A DNA stretch of 64,000 bases from Cheiracanthium punctorium (GCA_038373885.1 JAWZYV010014419.1:1-64000); one strand, 5' to 3'. Positions 20,760 through 31,239 are shown, numbered from the stretch's first letter. Numbers and translations are program-made. Notes: generated from the sequence alone by a model not told the origin.

Positions 20760-21430
20760 CCCGCGAAATGGCCACCTCCTAGTTTTCCTCCTTCATGTTC
20801 TTAGAGTTCTCTTGCTGGTCATGAGACTTTCGACCACAGTACTTTTGTACATGACCTTCGGCGCCGCACTTACAGCATTTTACTTTATTTGGACCATCCC
20901 TCGTTCTATCGGATCTTAATTTTTGTACTATGAGATCCTCAATTCTCTTCAATCTGTTCTCGACGCTCTCTGTGTCTTTGTCAGCTCGCTCTTCGATCGT
21001 CACCGCTCTAACAGCGTGACGATCTTCCCTGACCGCCTGCTGAGCTGCCTCTAGCTTCATAGCGAAGACGAGAGCAGATTTCAAATCCTGATAATCCTCC
21101 AACATGAGTGCCTTTTGAATTTCAGAATTCCGGACGGCTTCGGTAAAATGACGCACCGCCATTTCTTCTCGGACATCATCAAGGCTGTCCATGTAGGCTA
21201 GATGACACAGCCTATCTGTGTCCGAAGCCAGCTCTTGAAGTGTCTCGCCAGATCTCTGCATCCTTGACTTAAGTTGTATTCTACTATATTCTTTCTGGCA
21301 CTTCTCTCCGAATTTCATCTCCAAGGCACTTGCAAGGGCGTCAAAATCTCCCATCTTCATCGCTCCAATAGTTTCCAATACGTTAATTGCATCTCCGCTA
21401 AGGGAAGCGCCCAATTGGTTCGCTTTCTCG
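20760..21430 (-). pseudogene. Gag fragment with zinc knuckle (element A)
   Basis: The minus-strand frame encodes the C-terminal two thirds of a Gag: ANQLGASLSGDAINVLE, ALEMKFGEKCQKEYSRIQL, SALVFAMKLEAAQQAVRED, and near the end CCKCGAEGHVQKYC, a complete CX2CX4HX4C knuckle. It aligns region by region with Gag of element B (SLRGSAAEILLG, ALESRFGDSHL, AALAYSMKYEAA), where the knuckle is damaged. The N-terminus is lost at about 21430, where an LTR-tail sequence begins, so there is no valid start. Confidence 0.85.
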
Positions 21431-21444
21431 GAGCAGAGGTTTCT
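21425..21444 (+). repeat. LTR 3'-tail remnant at the gag breakpoint
   Basis: GAGCAGAGGTTTCTGCAACA matches the last 20 bases of the LTR ending at 53624 (AAGCAGAGGTTCCTGCAACA) with two differences by eye. It lies on the opposite strand to gag, so it marks a rearranged end rather than the element's own 5' LTR junction. Confidence 0.5.
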
Positions 21445-22128
21445 GCAACAATAAGCGCCCATTTATTAAGCAATCTATGGAGAAAGGTTGCAGGTAATTT
21501 AGATCCATTTTATGGTGAAATCTTAAACTATTTCTTTTAACAGTGTAGTCCAACGGACCAAAAAATTTTGCATTCTACTGGTGCGTTATATATTGTGTGG
21601 TATCGGACCAACGGAGTCCTGCAATTTCGAGTCCTGCTATAAATTTAATATTTTGATCTCGGATAACTTACGAAAGTCGGTTTCGATTCTATTTTTTAAA
21701 CTCTCGGATTTCATTTGTTGGAGAAACCGTTGATTCTAGAGATAAGCAAGAGATTTTGAAGCGATATCTGATAATTCGTTTAAGACTTTTCCTTTCTTTT
21801 CGGCTCTGTCGGTACGCAAGAAAAGCAAACGTGCTAAAAATAGAAATGGAAACCTGCTATGTAACTGATAAGTTTTGTCTTGCATGCTTCGGCCTGTACA
21901 AGTCAGTAGTTTAAAGGGCGAGTAGGCACAATAATTACTATTCGTTGAAGCGCCTTAAAAAAGCTACCCCCAGTGGCGCATATTCCTTTGGCGAGCGGTG
22001 GTTGCGCCGCGAAACAACCTTATTTCAGCGCTTCCAATGCTAGCCACCAAAAAAAAAAAAAAAAAAAAAAAAAAACTTAAATGGTCTCGACGCTGGAAAA
22101 GTTCAGCCGTTACCATCGATCCCTTTAA
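21445..22128. other. Anonymous DNA with a poly-A tract
   Basis: No gene. An A run of about 26 at 22049-22075 may be a retroposon tail or a microsatellite. Confidence 0.4.
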
Positions 22129-22327
22129 TCCTTTGAGGCGCAACCCTTTCCCAATGCTGAAAAAAGGGCAGACGTTGCCATCGCTCGACTTAACTACCAG
22201 CAAGATGGAGGACGATCGAAACGTTCATCGCGGGCCACAGATCTAGAGACAGTGGATTTTCTGTCCAAATGAATCCGTCAGAGATCCTTTTTTTGACGCA
22301 GATGGCGTCAAAAAGCCATCTGCGATT
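22129..22327 (-). mobile_element. Truncated piggyBac-type MITE
   Basis: TTAA at 22125-22128 is followed by TCCTTTGAGGCGCAACCC, the complement of the 3' end of the copy at 23159-23562. It includes GATCGAAACGTTCATCGCG and a short foldback, GACGCAGATGGCGTC. The distal end is missing. Confidence 0.6.
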
Positions 22328-22478
22328 CATGGAAACTGGAATGGAGCAATATGATGTCCCACAACTCAACATCACTTGACATTTCGAATTAATCGTAAAG
22401 TAAGAATAACGTGATTGATAAAAACAAAACAGCAACAACAACCCAAAAAACCTTTAATGTTAAAAAAATGTAATATTA

Positions 22479-22757
22479 CAGCGATTGTCAATCTTTTAAC
22501 GTCGCGGCCCCCAGCAAAGGCTAACTTACGGTGGCACGCCCCCCCCCTCACATTTTTCAGCCTGCATTCAGTTTTTTAATCTTTAACAATGAATATTTAG
22601 TCGAATTTTCTGCAAAATAATGTTATCAGTAAAGTTTGAATGAACATTTCAAGCGAAAATGGTTATATTTTTGAGTAAAAACGAGAATAAATAAGATGAT
22701 TTTTTAAAAAACATGCATCGCTACTTGCTCTTTGGTTTTTTAGGTTGAGGAACGCTG
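22479..22757. mobile_element. hAT-type MITE, TSD TAATATTA
   Basis: The 8-bp repeat TAATATTA flanks it at 22471-22478 and 22758-22765. Ends are CAGCGATTGTCAATC and GGTTGAGGAACGCTG. The interior matches the MITE at 36934-37259 closely (AATTTTCTGCAAAATAATG, AAGTTTGAATGAACATTT). Confidence 0.88.
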
Positions 22758-22765
22758 TAATATTA

Positions 22766-23158
22766 GATGATATTAGAAAACATCCCCTTGTCTGTTTTCA
22801 TGTATAAGGATGCCCTTATGCCATTGTAAAAGCACTTACTTTTGCGAGCCGTAATTTTTGCAAAAATGAAGATATCGGTGATTTCGCGAGCTGAAAATTT
22901 CGCGAATTTTATATGAATAGAATCGACAGTTGGAAAATCTCGAAACTACCTAAATATAGAACACCTTTTGCATAATGCATTTTAAGAAAATTGGGTTGTC
23001 TATTCTGAGATGAGCAAGAAAGATAAATCTCTTAAACGCAATGACTTTAAAACACTTTCAAACACAATTGTCTTTTTATTACTCCACATTTGGCGATCTA
23101 TCTTCGTCAAACTCGGCAAGATTTCGGGGATAACTTAAAAGAAACTGCATTACTTTAA
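22766..23158. other. Anonymous AT-rich spacer
   Basis: No gene or repeat recognised. Confidence 0.35.
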
Positions 23159-23562
23159 CCTTTTAACGCGCAGTGTTCTCGCTCTGGGATCACCAAACTC
23201 TGACGTTTTGACTGTTGCCAGTCACGAAGAGTAGATTTTATTTCTATAAAAATAGTTGCGGGTGACCTAGCTCCACGAGAATCCTTTACTTTTTAGCACG
23301 TCATTTCCCGTAAAAAAATGGTCACGATTATTTTTAACAGCACTGGCATCTGCTGGAAATGGAAGAATGCGAAAACAGCTGGATCGATTGCCCCAATGCT
23401 GAAAAAAGGGCAGCGCACAGCCAGCTGTCGTCAAAAAAAGGGTCCCTAGATTTGTGGCACGCGATGAACGTTTCGATCGTCCGCCATCTTGCTGGTAGTT
23501 AAGACGAGCGATAAGACGGCTGCCCTTTTTTCAGCATTGGGAAAGGGTAGCGCCTCAGAGGG
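23159..23562 (+). mobile_element. piggyBac-type MITE with both TTAA flanks
   Basis: TTAA at 23155-23158 and 23563-23566. Ends are CCTTTTAACGCGCAGTG and GCGCCTCAGAGGG. Same family as 13487-14032, but much of the central palindrome is deleted. Non-coding, 404 bp. Confidence 0.8.
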
Positions 23563-23566
23563 TTAA

Positions 23567-24270
23567 CGTAATTTTACGAGACCTTGTACTGCACTTTATT
23601 CAGCGACTGGGCCACTGCGGGACTCTGTGACAAGGTCACGCAATGGATCAACGTGACAACGCATCACTTATGATCACTGTCATTGTAAACAATCATGTGT
23701 TAGCTATCTTGATCCACAATTTTAATTCGCGCTGTTATAGTATCTAAGGACAACTTGATCAACACTGAATGTACTTCAAATTATTGTATAGTGAGTCATA
23801 CAATGTAAACGATTATCAGTGAAAAGACAAAAGCCATTTTATCGTGCATACTTTTTAGCTCGAAGGTCCCGGGAATTTTTATAAACATCTCCCTTATCAG
23901 GTTCAATTAAGTCCATCATGTAAATCTGTTGAGATATGCTGAGAAAATATCATTATCTTGTCTTAATGCCAGTTCTCTTCTACTTAGAGACAGTCAGTTT
24001 GTTTTTTAATATTATTCATTTTATCGATAGTTTCTAGGTAATCGTGATTCGAGAACGAAAATTAAAAAAGCGAATGGAATGTGATAAGTCAGTTTCGATT
24101 GCGGAAGGCCAAAAGGTTTTTTGTTACAAAGTTCTTATAAAACTTGTTTTTCGGCAATTGAAATGTTTTAAAATGCATGTTCAGCTGAACACCAAAGATA
24201 ATTGTTCAAATAAATTGCAGTGTAGTCTTGACTTAGGCATAAAGTAAAAATTTCGCGTTGTGAAATACGG
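23567..24270. other. Anonymous DNA, no gene seen
   Basis: No domain-bearing frame. The motif TTCGCGTTGTGAAATACGGT near 24250 precedes a poly-A run (about 24279-24299). Confidence 0.35.
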
Positions 24271-24299
24271 TATATGAAAAAAAAAAAAAAAAAAAAAAC

Positions 24300-24440
24300 A
24301 CTCAAAATACTGATGCTAAATGATGAAATAAATAAAAACTTTGTGAAAAAGAAAGCACCCATAAAATGTTACTTATAAGATGTTACGATCGTTTCGACCA
24401 AAAAATTCTTTCGCTCATCGTCAGACAAGACCTTCGACTC
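24300..24440 (-). mobile_element. Single arm of the Penelope-type foldback family
   Basis: ACTCAAAATACTGATGCTAA, ATAAAAACTTTGTGAAAAA, ATGTTACGATCGTTTCGACC and a CATCGTCAGACAAGACC segment match the arms at 4151-4400, 26028-26338 and 45069-45281. It points opposite to the GIY-YIG coding region downstream, which would make a 5'-inverted Penelope copy. Confidence 0.55.
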
Positions 24441-24831
24441 ACTGACCTGGGGGATCTGAAAAAGATAAACAAATAAGCATGTTGCCACAAAGAAACAAGA
24501 AATGGCGAACAAAACCATGGAGAGGAAAAAAATGGGGAAGGGATAAAAAAAATAAAATAAGGACAATTAAAAATACATAAATAAATAGTAATAACAAAAT
24601 AAAAAGCAAAAAAGAACAACACTACACCAAAAAAGAAAAAAAAAAGAAAATACAACAAAGAAAAGAACATAAAACAAAAATAACATAAAAACACAGGACA
24701 GCACATAATTTTTTTTAATATATATAAAAGAATAAAATAATAAAAATTATAAAGGAAAGACAGAAAATATAAAAAAGGACAAACAAGGGATAGGAAGCGG
24801 GAAAAGAAGAGGGGGGGGGGGAGGGAAAAAA
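24441..24831. other. Purine-rich low-complexity tract
   Basis: Long A-rich stretch ending in a G11-13 run (about 24812-24824). The frames on the minus strand are F- and L-rich artefacts of composition. Confidence 0.5.
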
Positions 24832-25515
24832 TTTGCTCCGACTCTTCCTCTCTTAATAATGAGATTAATTATTTAAAATCCTTAGCTGTCTCTCGTGGTT
24901 TTAGCTCCTCTATTATTGATAAAGCTCTTTCAAAATTTAATAAGCCTAATACTTCTACTACTACTATTAATTTTCATAGTGAATTAATTGTACTACATTT
25001 CATTTCACCTTTATACTACAAAATTTCTAAACTTCTCAAAAATATCGGTTTCAAACTCATTTTTAAACCTGTTAATAAACTTAAAATTTCTTTCCTTAAA
25101 GATCCTATTCCTACTGAGAACCGTTGAGTAGTTTATTATATTCCTTGTGGATCTTGTGATTTGGGCTATATTGGTCAGACCAGAAGAGCTCTCAAATTTA
25201 GGCTGCAAGAGCATGAGAGATATGTTTCTAAGCATGAGCTTTCCAGATCTTCTATTGCCTCCCACTGTTGGAATTCTAATAATCGTTTTCAGTTTTCTAA
25301 GATATTGTGCGCTCTTCAATCCTTGTCCCATCTTGATTTTTGGAAGGTTTTTTCCATTACCGAGCACTTGGAACGGTTACATGGTGAAACGTGGAATGAC
25401 TTTATGGATGGACGAGAATGTTAAAAATGTGTGTCTCGTCTCTTAAAAGCTGTAAATCTCTGTCTCGTCTCGCAAAAAGTCATCTCGCGTCCATCCCTAA
25501 ATGACTTCTATTAAC
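24832..25515 (+). pseudogene. Penelope-like element, C-terminal GIY-YIG part
   Basis: The frame encodes the RT-endonuclease linker (HFISPLYYKISKLLKNIGFK, then FKPVNKLKISFLKDP) and a GIY-YIG nuclease: YYIPCGSCDLGYIGQTRRAL, FRLQEHERY, SIASHCWN and a final ITEHLERLHGETWNDF. The CxxC before GYIGQT and the later His/Cys are typical of Penelope-like elements, where this nuclease nicks the target for reverse transcription. A stop at 25125-25127 lies just before the nuclease. The 97-bp insertion at 25403-25499 splits the last codons; beyond it, the frame ends at a TAA within two codons of the TSD. The RT domain is missing: the copy is 5'-truncated. Confidence 0.85.
25403..25499. mobile_element. 97-bp TIR element, TSD AATGACTT
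   Basis: AATGACTT at 25395-25402 and 25500-25507 flanks ends TATGGATGGACGAGA and, on the other strand, TAGGGATGGACGCGAGA. The interior is rich in GTCTCGTCTC words. Longer related sequence with TTAGCGATGGATGCGAGAC occurs at about 37366. The superfamily is uncertain (an 8-bp TSD fits hAT). Confidence 0.7.
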
Positions 25516-26027
25516 AGTGTACCATTTCTTACATAAAGCGCTAAATAAAGCCTGGCTTACGCTTAGGCTGGGACGGTTTAGGCGAACCACAGCAACACTT
25601 AAAGTTCCGCCTTCAATGAGGCTGTCAGGAATGGAATACCGTTCGCTCATTGACTCGCTCTTTCAGTAGCAAATCGCGAAGGCGATATTTATCCCTCACA
25701 CCCCGCACTTCTGTTCGCGCTTCTTATTTTCGCCCGAAAACTCTGGTATCCACGTTAGCTCTGAGACATTATCTATCTCTTTCTATCGGGAGAATACTCA
25801 CGTAATATCCCATTCGCGAAAGATAGATCTCGTTGTAGCAAGAGTCCAATGTACTCTATTTTACTTCCTTATTCCATTAAGTTGGAAAGTGTTTCATTAT
25901 TCACAAGCGTGCCGTATTTTTCTTTCTTGTATCATAAAACCCATCTTTGGAATCGAAATCTGTCTTAAAATCGCCAATTAAAACTATTTTGCAATCTTGG
26001 TTGTTCGCCAAGTATAAGACAACTATA

Positions 26028-26338
26028 AGGTAAATAAAAAACTTTGTAAAAAACACACATAAGATGTTATAGGTAAGAAGATACGTACGTTTCGGCCAAA
26101 AATTGTTTTGGCCTTCGTCAGTCCAAGCCCTTCATCGTAAGGAACACAGGGAACTGAAAAGAGCTTTTCAGTTCCCTGTGTTCCTTGCGACGAAGGGCTT
26201 AGACTGACGAAGGCCAAAACAATTTTTGGCCGAAACGTACGTATCTTCTTACCTATAACATCTTATGTGTGTTTTTTACAAAGTTCTTTATTTACCTTAT
26301 CGTTTAACACCAGTATTTTGAGTGTTTTTTCCGATATT
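26028..26338. mobile_element. Penelope-type foldback dimer, 9-bp TSD
   Basis: ACAACTATA at 26019-26027 and 26339-26347. The arms are nearly perfect complements of more than 120 bp (GATACGTACGTTTCGGCC against GGCCGAAACGTACGTATC) around the centre GAGCTTTTCAGTTCCC. The right end adds the outward tail TTAACACCAGTATTTTGAGT. It is inserted in a unit of the 160-bp array, whose sequence resumes after the TSD. Confidence 0.8.
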
Positions 26339-26419
26339 ACAACTATACTTCACCGTTTTAAATATTGTTTCGAATGTGCCTCATAATTCACGATGCCGTG
26401 TTTATCTTTCTCGGATTGA

Positions 26420-26793
26420 ATCCTACTTTAATGCCCCGACTCTCTCCAAGGTGACGATCCATAAATATATGCAGTTACCACGATGATTTTTTGTATTTAT
26501 GTGGCAAACGTAATGTAGAATTAAAATGGCGATTTGAAACAACATGTAAGTACAGTATTCCGTTACATTTTTATTTATTTTGGGTTGCCAATTAATGTAG
26601 TTTTAATAATTAAGTGTCTTCAAATTCCTTAACTGGAGCGTTTATCGCTAAATTGTTCACTTAAATTTTCAGCTAGTTCTTTTGGGAACGTTGAAACGTG
26701 TGCAAAACTCCTAGAGACCCATGGCTGCAAAGATCGCCAAAGTGCGGCGATTTGTTAGGTTGGCGAGAGTGGGGGGGTGTTAAAGTAGGAATA
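26420..26793. mobile_element. TIR MITE inside the 160-bp array
   Basis: Ends are TCCTACTTTAATGCCCCGAC and, on the other strand, TCCTACTTTAACACCCCCCC; both continue into ACTCTC-CCAA. A diverged copy lies at 33140-33480. A TTAA sits within both ends, but the similarity reaches beyond it, so the true TSD is unclear. Confidence 0.6.
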
Positions 26794-27235
26794 AACTCTA
26801 TGTTGTACCATAAAACACATCTCTGGAATTGAAATCTATCTTAAAATCGCCTACTGAAACTGTTTTACAATCTTTGCCAGGCATATTCAACTATACTTCA
26901 CCTATTTAAATACTGTTTGGAATGGGCATCACAATCCATGAGTGTACCGTGCTTTCCTTCCTTGTTCCATAAAGTACTTCTTCGGAATAGAAATCTATAT
27001 TAAAATCGCCTACCAAAACTGTGTAACAATTTTCGCCAGGCATGTAGGCAAACTATACTTCACCTTTTTTAAGACCATTTGGAAAGTGTATCATAATTTA
27101 TGAGTGTACCGTATTTGACTTCTCTGTTCCATAAAACAATTTTTCGGAATTAAAATCGCCTACTAAAACTATTTTACAATTTTCGCCAGGCCTTTTCTAA
27201 CTATACTCGTAATATATTGATAATAAATTGTTCCG

Positions 27236-27841
27236 TTTTGGCACCAAATTTAGCGATTGATTATCAAAAATTGTAAACATTTGGTAATCAATCGTTAACA
27301 ATCAATCCTTAATCAATCGCATTTATTGTGTGACTTTAACATTTTACTAATGACCCTCCCTCCACGTTATCTGGCAAACACATTTAAAATTCTACACTGT
27401 AACAATTCATATCTACAAAACTTCTCGAGAAGATCGCGTAGACAAAATGGGTAGACAAAAATGCTTAGACAAAATTCTGGTTATTGAGCGAAATAGCACC
27501 CTAGTGCTAAAAATCGGTACTCGAAAAATCAATGTGGACCATCCTTAAAAAGATTGCATTGACATATTTTTGAGTGATGTCTCAAAGTACGCATTTATTA
27601 TGTACGCATTTCTGCATGCACGATCCATTTTGACAAACCACATGTCTATTTTGGCTATTTTTTTCCTAACGTCTGTACGTACGTACGCATGCATGTATGC
27701 AACTAGCATATCTCAAAAAGTATTCGTCGTAGAATGTTAAAATTTTACATTTCGGATTGTTGTAATATCTAGTTGTGAACCGCCCGTTTTGGCTCCAATC
27801 GACTGGACAGTTTATTTACAGGGCCATCCAAATGAATTTCA
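27236..27841 (+). repeat. Diverged tandem unit on both sides of the solo LTR
   Basis: 27725-27830 (GTAGAATGTTAAAATTTTAC, TTGTAATATCTAGTTGTG, TTTATTTACAGGGCC) has a counterpart at 29405-29510 (GTAGAATGCTGAGATTTTG, TTGTAACATCTAATTGTG, TTTATTTGCAGGGCC). No gene in the interval. Confidence 0.55.
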
Positions 27842-27845
27842 ATAC

Positions 27846-29237
27846 TGTTACGAATTTTCGGGGCAACTTGCTGTTCTGGGGCTTAAAATAGCTCAAAATT
27901 CGTATTCTACGCTTCAGGTAGTTAAATTTTGCTTTTTGTTGAAACAAAATCGCTCAACAAGAACCGGAGATGCGGAAGTTTTGGTTTCCCCACTGTTTTC
28001 CTATGGCGGTTCTAGAAATCTTTGAGAAATAGATCCTTCTGGAAGCTCCTTGTAGTTTCTGCCTCTTCTATAAATACCAGCGCTCTGAACCGAAAGAGTC
28101 AGTGTGAGTTGAGATCCCGTCCAGTGAGTTTGATGTGTTACGCTATATAAGCAGTGTTTTGGCTTACTCTTTGAAGCTGAATTTTAAGTGCTGTGCGTAA
28201 ATTCTTCATTGCTGTGTCTTAAGGTATCCGTACACCTGCGGAGACTTTTTTTTGAAATTTTAAAAATTTTACACTTAAAACTATATTTTATCATTAAATG
28301 TAAGAAAAAAATGAGATAATCATTTAAAACAAAGTTATCAAATATCTGAAAAAAAAAATTGGGCAGGAAAAGACAAAAAAATATCAAAATTTTTGCATTT
28401 CCGCAAAACAACATAACTCGAAAAATTACTTACATATTCAAAATCTGTAAAATGCATAAGATTAATGATAATATAATCTAGGGAATAGACTATTATCAAG
28501 AAGTTTGTCCTGCTACATGAGAAGCTGGAACAGTAAATCTGTATGAATATGGTAAGAAATGCGAAAACAGCCAAGAACTTTAAATACAAACAGCCATAAA
28601 TTGAAATATTATTAGTTTATGTTAATGAGCATAGTCTATTCCCTTTAATAATATATAAACAACATGCGAACAAAAATTCATCCCATTCAATGCATTGGTT
28701 TTTAAGTTATGATGTTTTGCGATAAATAAATCGTCAAAAAACTTCATTTTGAGAAAACGCTAAAAACAACTTTCATATACACTTTATTTAGCTTAGAGCT
28801 ACTAATTTTCAAACTGCTATATCTCTGCTTCTACTTGAGATACAATAAAAATTCAAGTGGTTTTAGAGAGATAAAATTTTATTATTTCATTAAAATTTAA
28901 AAATCGATTTTTTGACCGAAAATTACGTTTCTGAGGTGTACGGATGGGATTGTGTACGATGTCCCTTGCATTTTTCCACTGAATCTTGCCTGTGGAAGTG
29001 TTTTATTTTGTGTGAGAATTACAGCATTTGTGAAAGCTTCGGTACTTAGTGGACTGTTATAAACGAGCTACTGGCCGTTAGTGCCTGTGCATTTTGTGCA
29101 GCTTATTGTTCGACGAAGTTCTAGAAACAATAACGTTTGTGTTCCATCGTGACAAGTGGACTCTTTTTCTAGAACTTTCTACACCAACTGGACTTTAGAA
29201 CGACGAACCCAGGAAATAACAGAGTATTTCTGCAACA
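27846..29237 (+). repeat. Solo LTR of a gypsy-type element, TSD ATAC
   Basis: Begins TGTTACGAATTTTCGGGGC and ends TATTTCTGCAACA, with ATAC on each side (27842-27845 and 29238-29241). It has the TG...CA form and a TATAAATA box near 28067. The 733-bp insertion at 28218-28950 lies in it, so the LTR proper is about 660 bp. No internal coding is present, so it arose by LTR-LTR recombination. Related LTR pieces lie at 15093 and 52738. Confidence 0.75.
28218..28950. mobile_element. TIR element nested in the solo LTR
   Basis: Inner ends are GGTATCCGTACACCT and its counterpart AGGTGTACGGATGGGAT; candidate TSD TGTGT at 28213-28217 and 28951-28955. The AT-rich interior has no transposase; the minus-strand frames there are F/L-rich artefacts. 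Superfamily not assigned. Confidence 0.6.
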
Positions 29238-29241
29238 ATAC

Positions 29242-29880
29242 ATTGAGGTCTATGGACACTTTCAATATATTATGCCTATAGTTAGTCCTTCTTTGGGCCA
29301 TGCTCAAAATATCGTTAACTGTCATCCACGTTGGCGAGTTTTCACGAAATGTCGCCACGTCTGGCGCCAAAAATAACTGCATATTCTTCATAACTCTAAA
29401 CTTTGAACCGTAGAATGCTGAGATTTTGTATTTAAAACTATTGTAACATCTAATTGTGCATCTCGATTTTGATTGCAAACGACTGGGTAATTTATTTGCA
29501 GGGCCGCCGAAAAGATTTTCAACATTAATTTCTATGAATACCTTCGATTCCTTAGAAGTCTGTAGTCAATGACTATTTCTGCTTTGATCCAAATCTCGCA
29601 ATCTATCTCAAGCATGTCCGCTTTTGACAAAATATCACCAGATTAAGTGTCAAAAATAAATAGTTAAAACGGAAGGCAATTTGGGGTATGTCAAATAATT
29701 GGCTAGAAATCGCTCAATCTTAGTATTATTGCAGTATTGTATCTTTTTCAAATGAAATAAGCTGAGATGAAGTGCACCGAAAATATTTATGATTTTATTA
29801 GCTGCTACCCGCCACTTCGACAGCGTAAGTTTTAGAATTAGGTCCAGAGAGAAACGAAGCATGTGTGAATAATAAATATG
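29242..29880. other. Anonymous DNA continuing the tandem unit
   Basis: 29405-29510 is the partner of the unit at 27725-27830. The rest shows no gene. Confidence 0.4.
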
Positions 29881-30640
29881 TTTGCACTATAGACAAAAGT
29901 GACGGTATTTAAATATTATTTATTTTAAATGAAGTATAATGCATGGTAGTATACTTCATTTAGAATGAGAGAGCATGCAGAGTTACTAAATTTAGATTTT
30001 TTTTACGCATTTGGCGAATCGAAATAGTTACGACAATATTTGCGAACTATTTTGAGTGTTCTTCTAAAAGAAATATTAATGATTTTTGCATGAATTTTTG
30101 CTTATATTAATAAGGAATAGTGCAGCTTTGTATTAGTGAAAAAGTTTTAGAATCGGTTCTGTAGTTACAGAGATACCCATAGAGCGTAATGTATTAGAAT
30201 TATTTTGAATGTTCCTGTAAAAGAACTATTTATGCTACATGCATGGATTTTAGCCTATAATACTCAGCAATAGTGTAGCTTTCTATCAGTGAAAAAAGTT
30301 TTGGAATTGGCTCAGTAGTCACAGAGATACACATAGAACGAAAAATTAATTCTTTACAGGGCCACTCAATCTTGCTATTTCCTTAAGTTCTCAGTAAATT
30401 GCGCCAAAAAGCCTAAAACTGTGCAAACCGCTAGAACTCACTTTCTCAAAATCGGCCTATCAGCCATTTTATTTTTCGCCAAACTAAAAAAATTTACATA
30501 TTAGTCTCGGAAATCTTCAATCCTTATTGTTTTACGTATAAATCTTTTCATTCTTGCTCTCATTTCTTATGCGCACACGATATTATAATTAAAAAATTAA
30601 CCTATAAAAGAACTATTTGTGATACATACATAAAAGGTAG
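29880..30640 (-). mobile_element. Helitron-family copy, minus orientation
   Basis: 30380-30600 is the complement of the Helitron middle at 39240-39480 and 40375-40620 (for example CGCTAGAACTCACTTTCTC against GAGTGTGAGTTCTAGCG). 29935-30330 holds tandem units of about 140 bp, the complement of those at 55093-55620 (CCTGTAAAAGAACTATTTAT, AGAGATACCCATAGAGCG). Ends not resolved. A hairpin TAAATGAAGTATA / TATACTTCATTTA lies near 29930-29965. Confidence 0.6.
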
Positions 30641-30659
30641 CCTATAATACTCAGGGCCC

Positions 30660-30760
30660 TACCAGTGGCTGAGAATTTCTGCTTTCGAAACTGGAAGGCG
30701 GGAGGTGCCAGGTTCAAATGGCTAGGTCGCGCCTGTCGACCTAGCGGTTCGGAGTTTTCT
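30660..30760 (+). mobile_element. tRNA-like SINE head
   Basis: CCTACCAGTGGCTGAGAA followed by GTGCCAGGTTCAAATGGC resembles an A-box/B-box pair (B-box GGTTCAAATGG). No cloverleaf; remnant. Confidence 0.35.
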
Positions 30761-31075
30761 GTGTTTTTATGCTATATGCATGATATGCTATATGCTATAT
30801 GCTATATTATTTATGCTATATGCACGAAAGTTTGCCTGTACAGTAGACTCCCCTATAAACACGGGCCCATGCAATACGGATCCCTAGAACACGGCGAAAA
30901 AATTGCGATCGGGCACCCTATAACACGTGAAGAGACTCGTATATCGTCTGCTTTTTTTAATTGTGGTGTTACGTTAAGGGCATTTGGAAGGACTTACGTA
31001 TGATTTATTTTACTCTATTTCAAATTGAGAAATAAAACATTTTATTAAAATAAATCTGTGAAATTAAATAAATAA

Positions 31076-31078
<3 letters not shown>

Positions 31079-31110
<32 letters not shown>
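31079..31110. repeat. (TA)n microsatellite
   Basis: About 15 TA repeats, next to an AAAT tract. Confidence 0.9.
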
Positions 31111-31115
<5 letters not shown>

Positions 31116-31191
31116 GATTTAATTTAGAGGAAGTGCATATCAGTCATCTTGGGTGCATACATAGTATCAAGTAAGCAGTATTTAAGTGAAA

Positions 31192-31232
31192 TGTGAAATA
31201 AATTGCTCAAATTTTGAGCAATTTATTTCACA
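31192..31232. repeat. Perfect 41-bp palindrome
   Basis: TGTGAAATAAATTGCTCAAA, one central A, then the exact complement. Very AT-rich cruciform-prone site, next to a CTGCTAAGG minisatellite. Confidence 0.9.
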
Positions 31233-31239
31233 TAAGGTG

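Larger units (their letters stand above)
17496..21430 (-). mobile_element. Element A: decayed Ty3/gypsy retrotransposon
   Basis: Minus-strand gag-pol remnant in the order gag (21.4-20.8 kb), protease (20.7-20.2), RT (20.1-19.3), RNase H fragment in inverted orientation (19.3-19.07), integrase core (19.06-18.5) and integrase C-terminus (17.77-17.50). The domain order PR-RT-RH-IN is Ty3/gypsy. The proteins are close relatives of those of element B. No intact LTR flanks it: the left end is cut by the TIR element at 15655-17495, and the right end runs into a 20-bp LTR-tail remnant at 21425-21444. Damage includes a 717-bp insertion, a 104-bp duplication, an inversion and loss of half of RT. Confidence 0.85.
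25866..27235 (+). repeat. About 160-bp tandem array, twice interrupted
   Basis: Units carry CATAAAACACATCTCTGGAA, CTTAAAATCGCCTACTGAAA, TTTACAATTTTCGCCAGGC, ACTATACTTCACC and ATGAGTGTACCGT blocks. Unit starts (ACCATAAAACA-type) fall near 26807, 26966 and 27128, spacing 159-162 bp. When the insertions at 26028-26338 and 26420-26793 are ignored, the array reads through without a break. It is the complement of the repeat at 9546-10085. Confidence 0.8.

Noticed and set aside
24369..24706. Minus-strand frames rich in F, L and I that look like membrane proteins
   Set aside because: Artefact of an A-rich low-complexity tract on the plus strand.
28184..28589. F/I-rich minus-strand frames suggesting transmembrane proteins
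   Set aside because: AT-rich interior of a TIR element; no start context, no domain.
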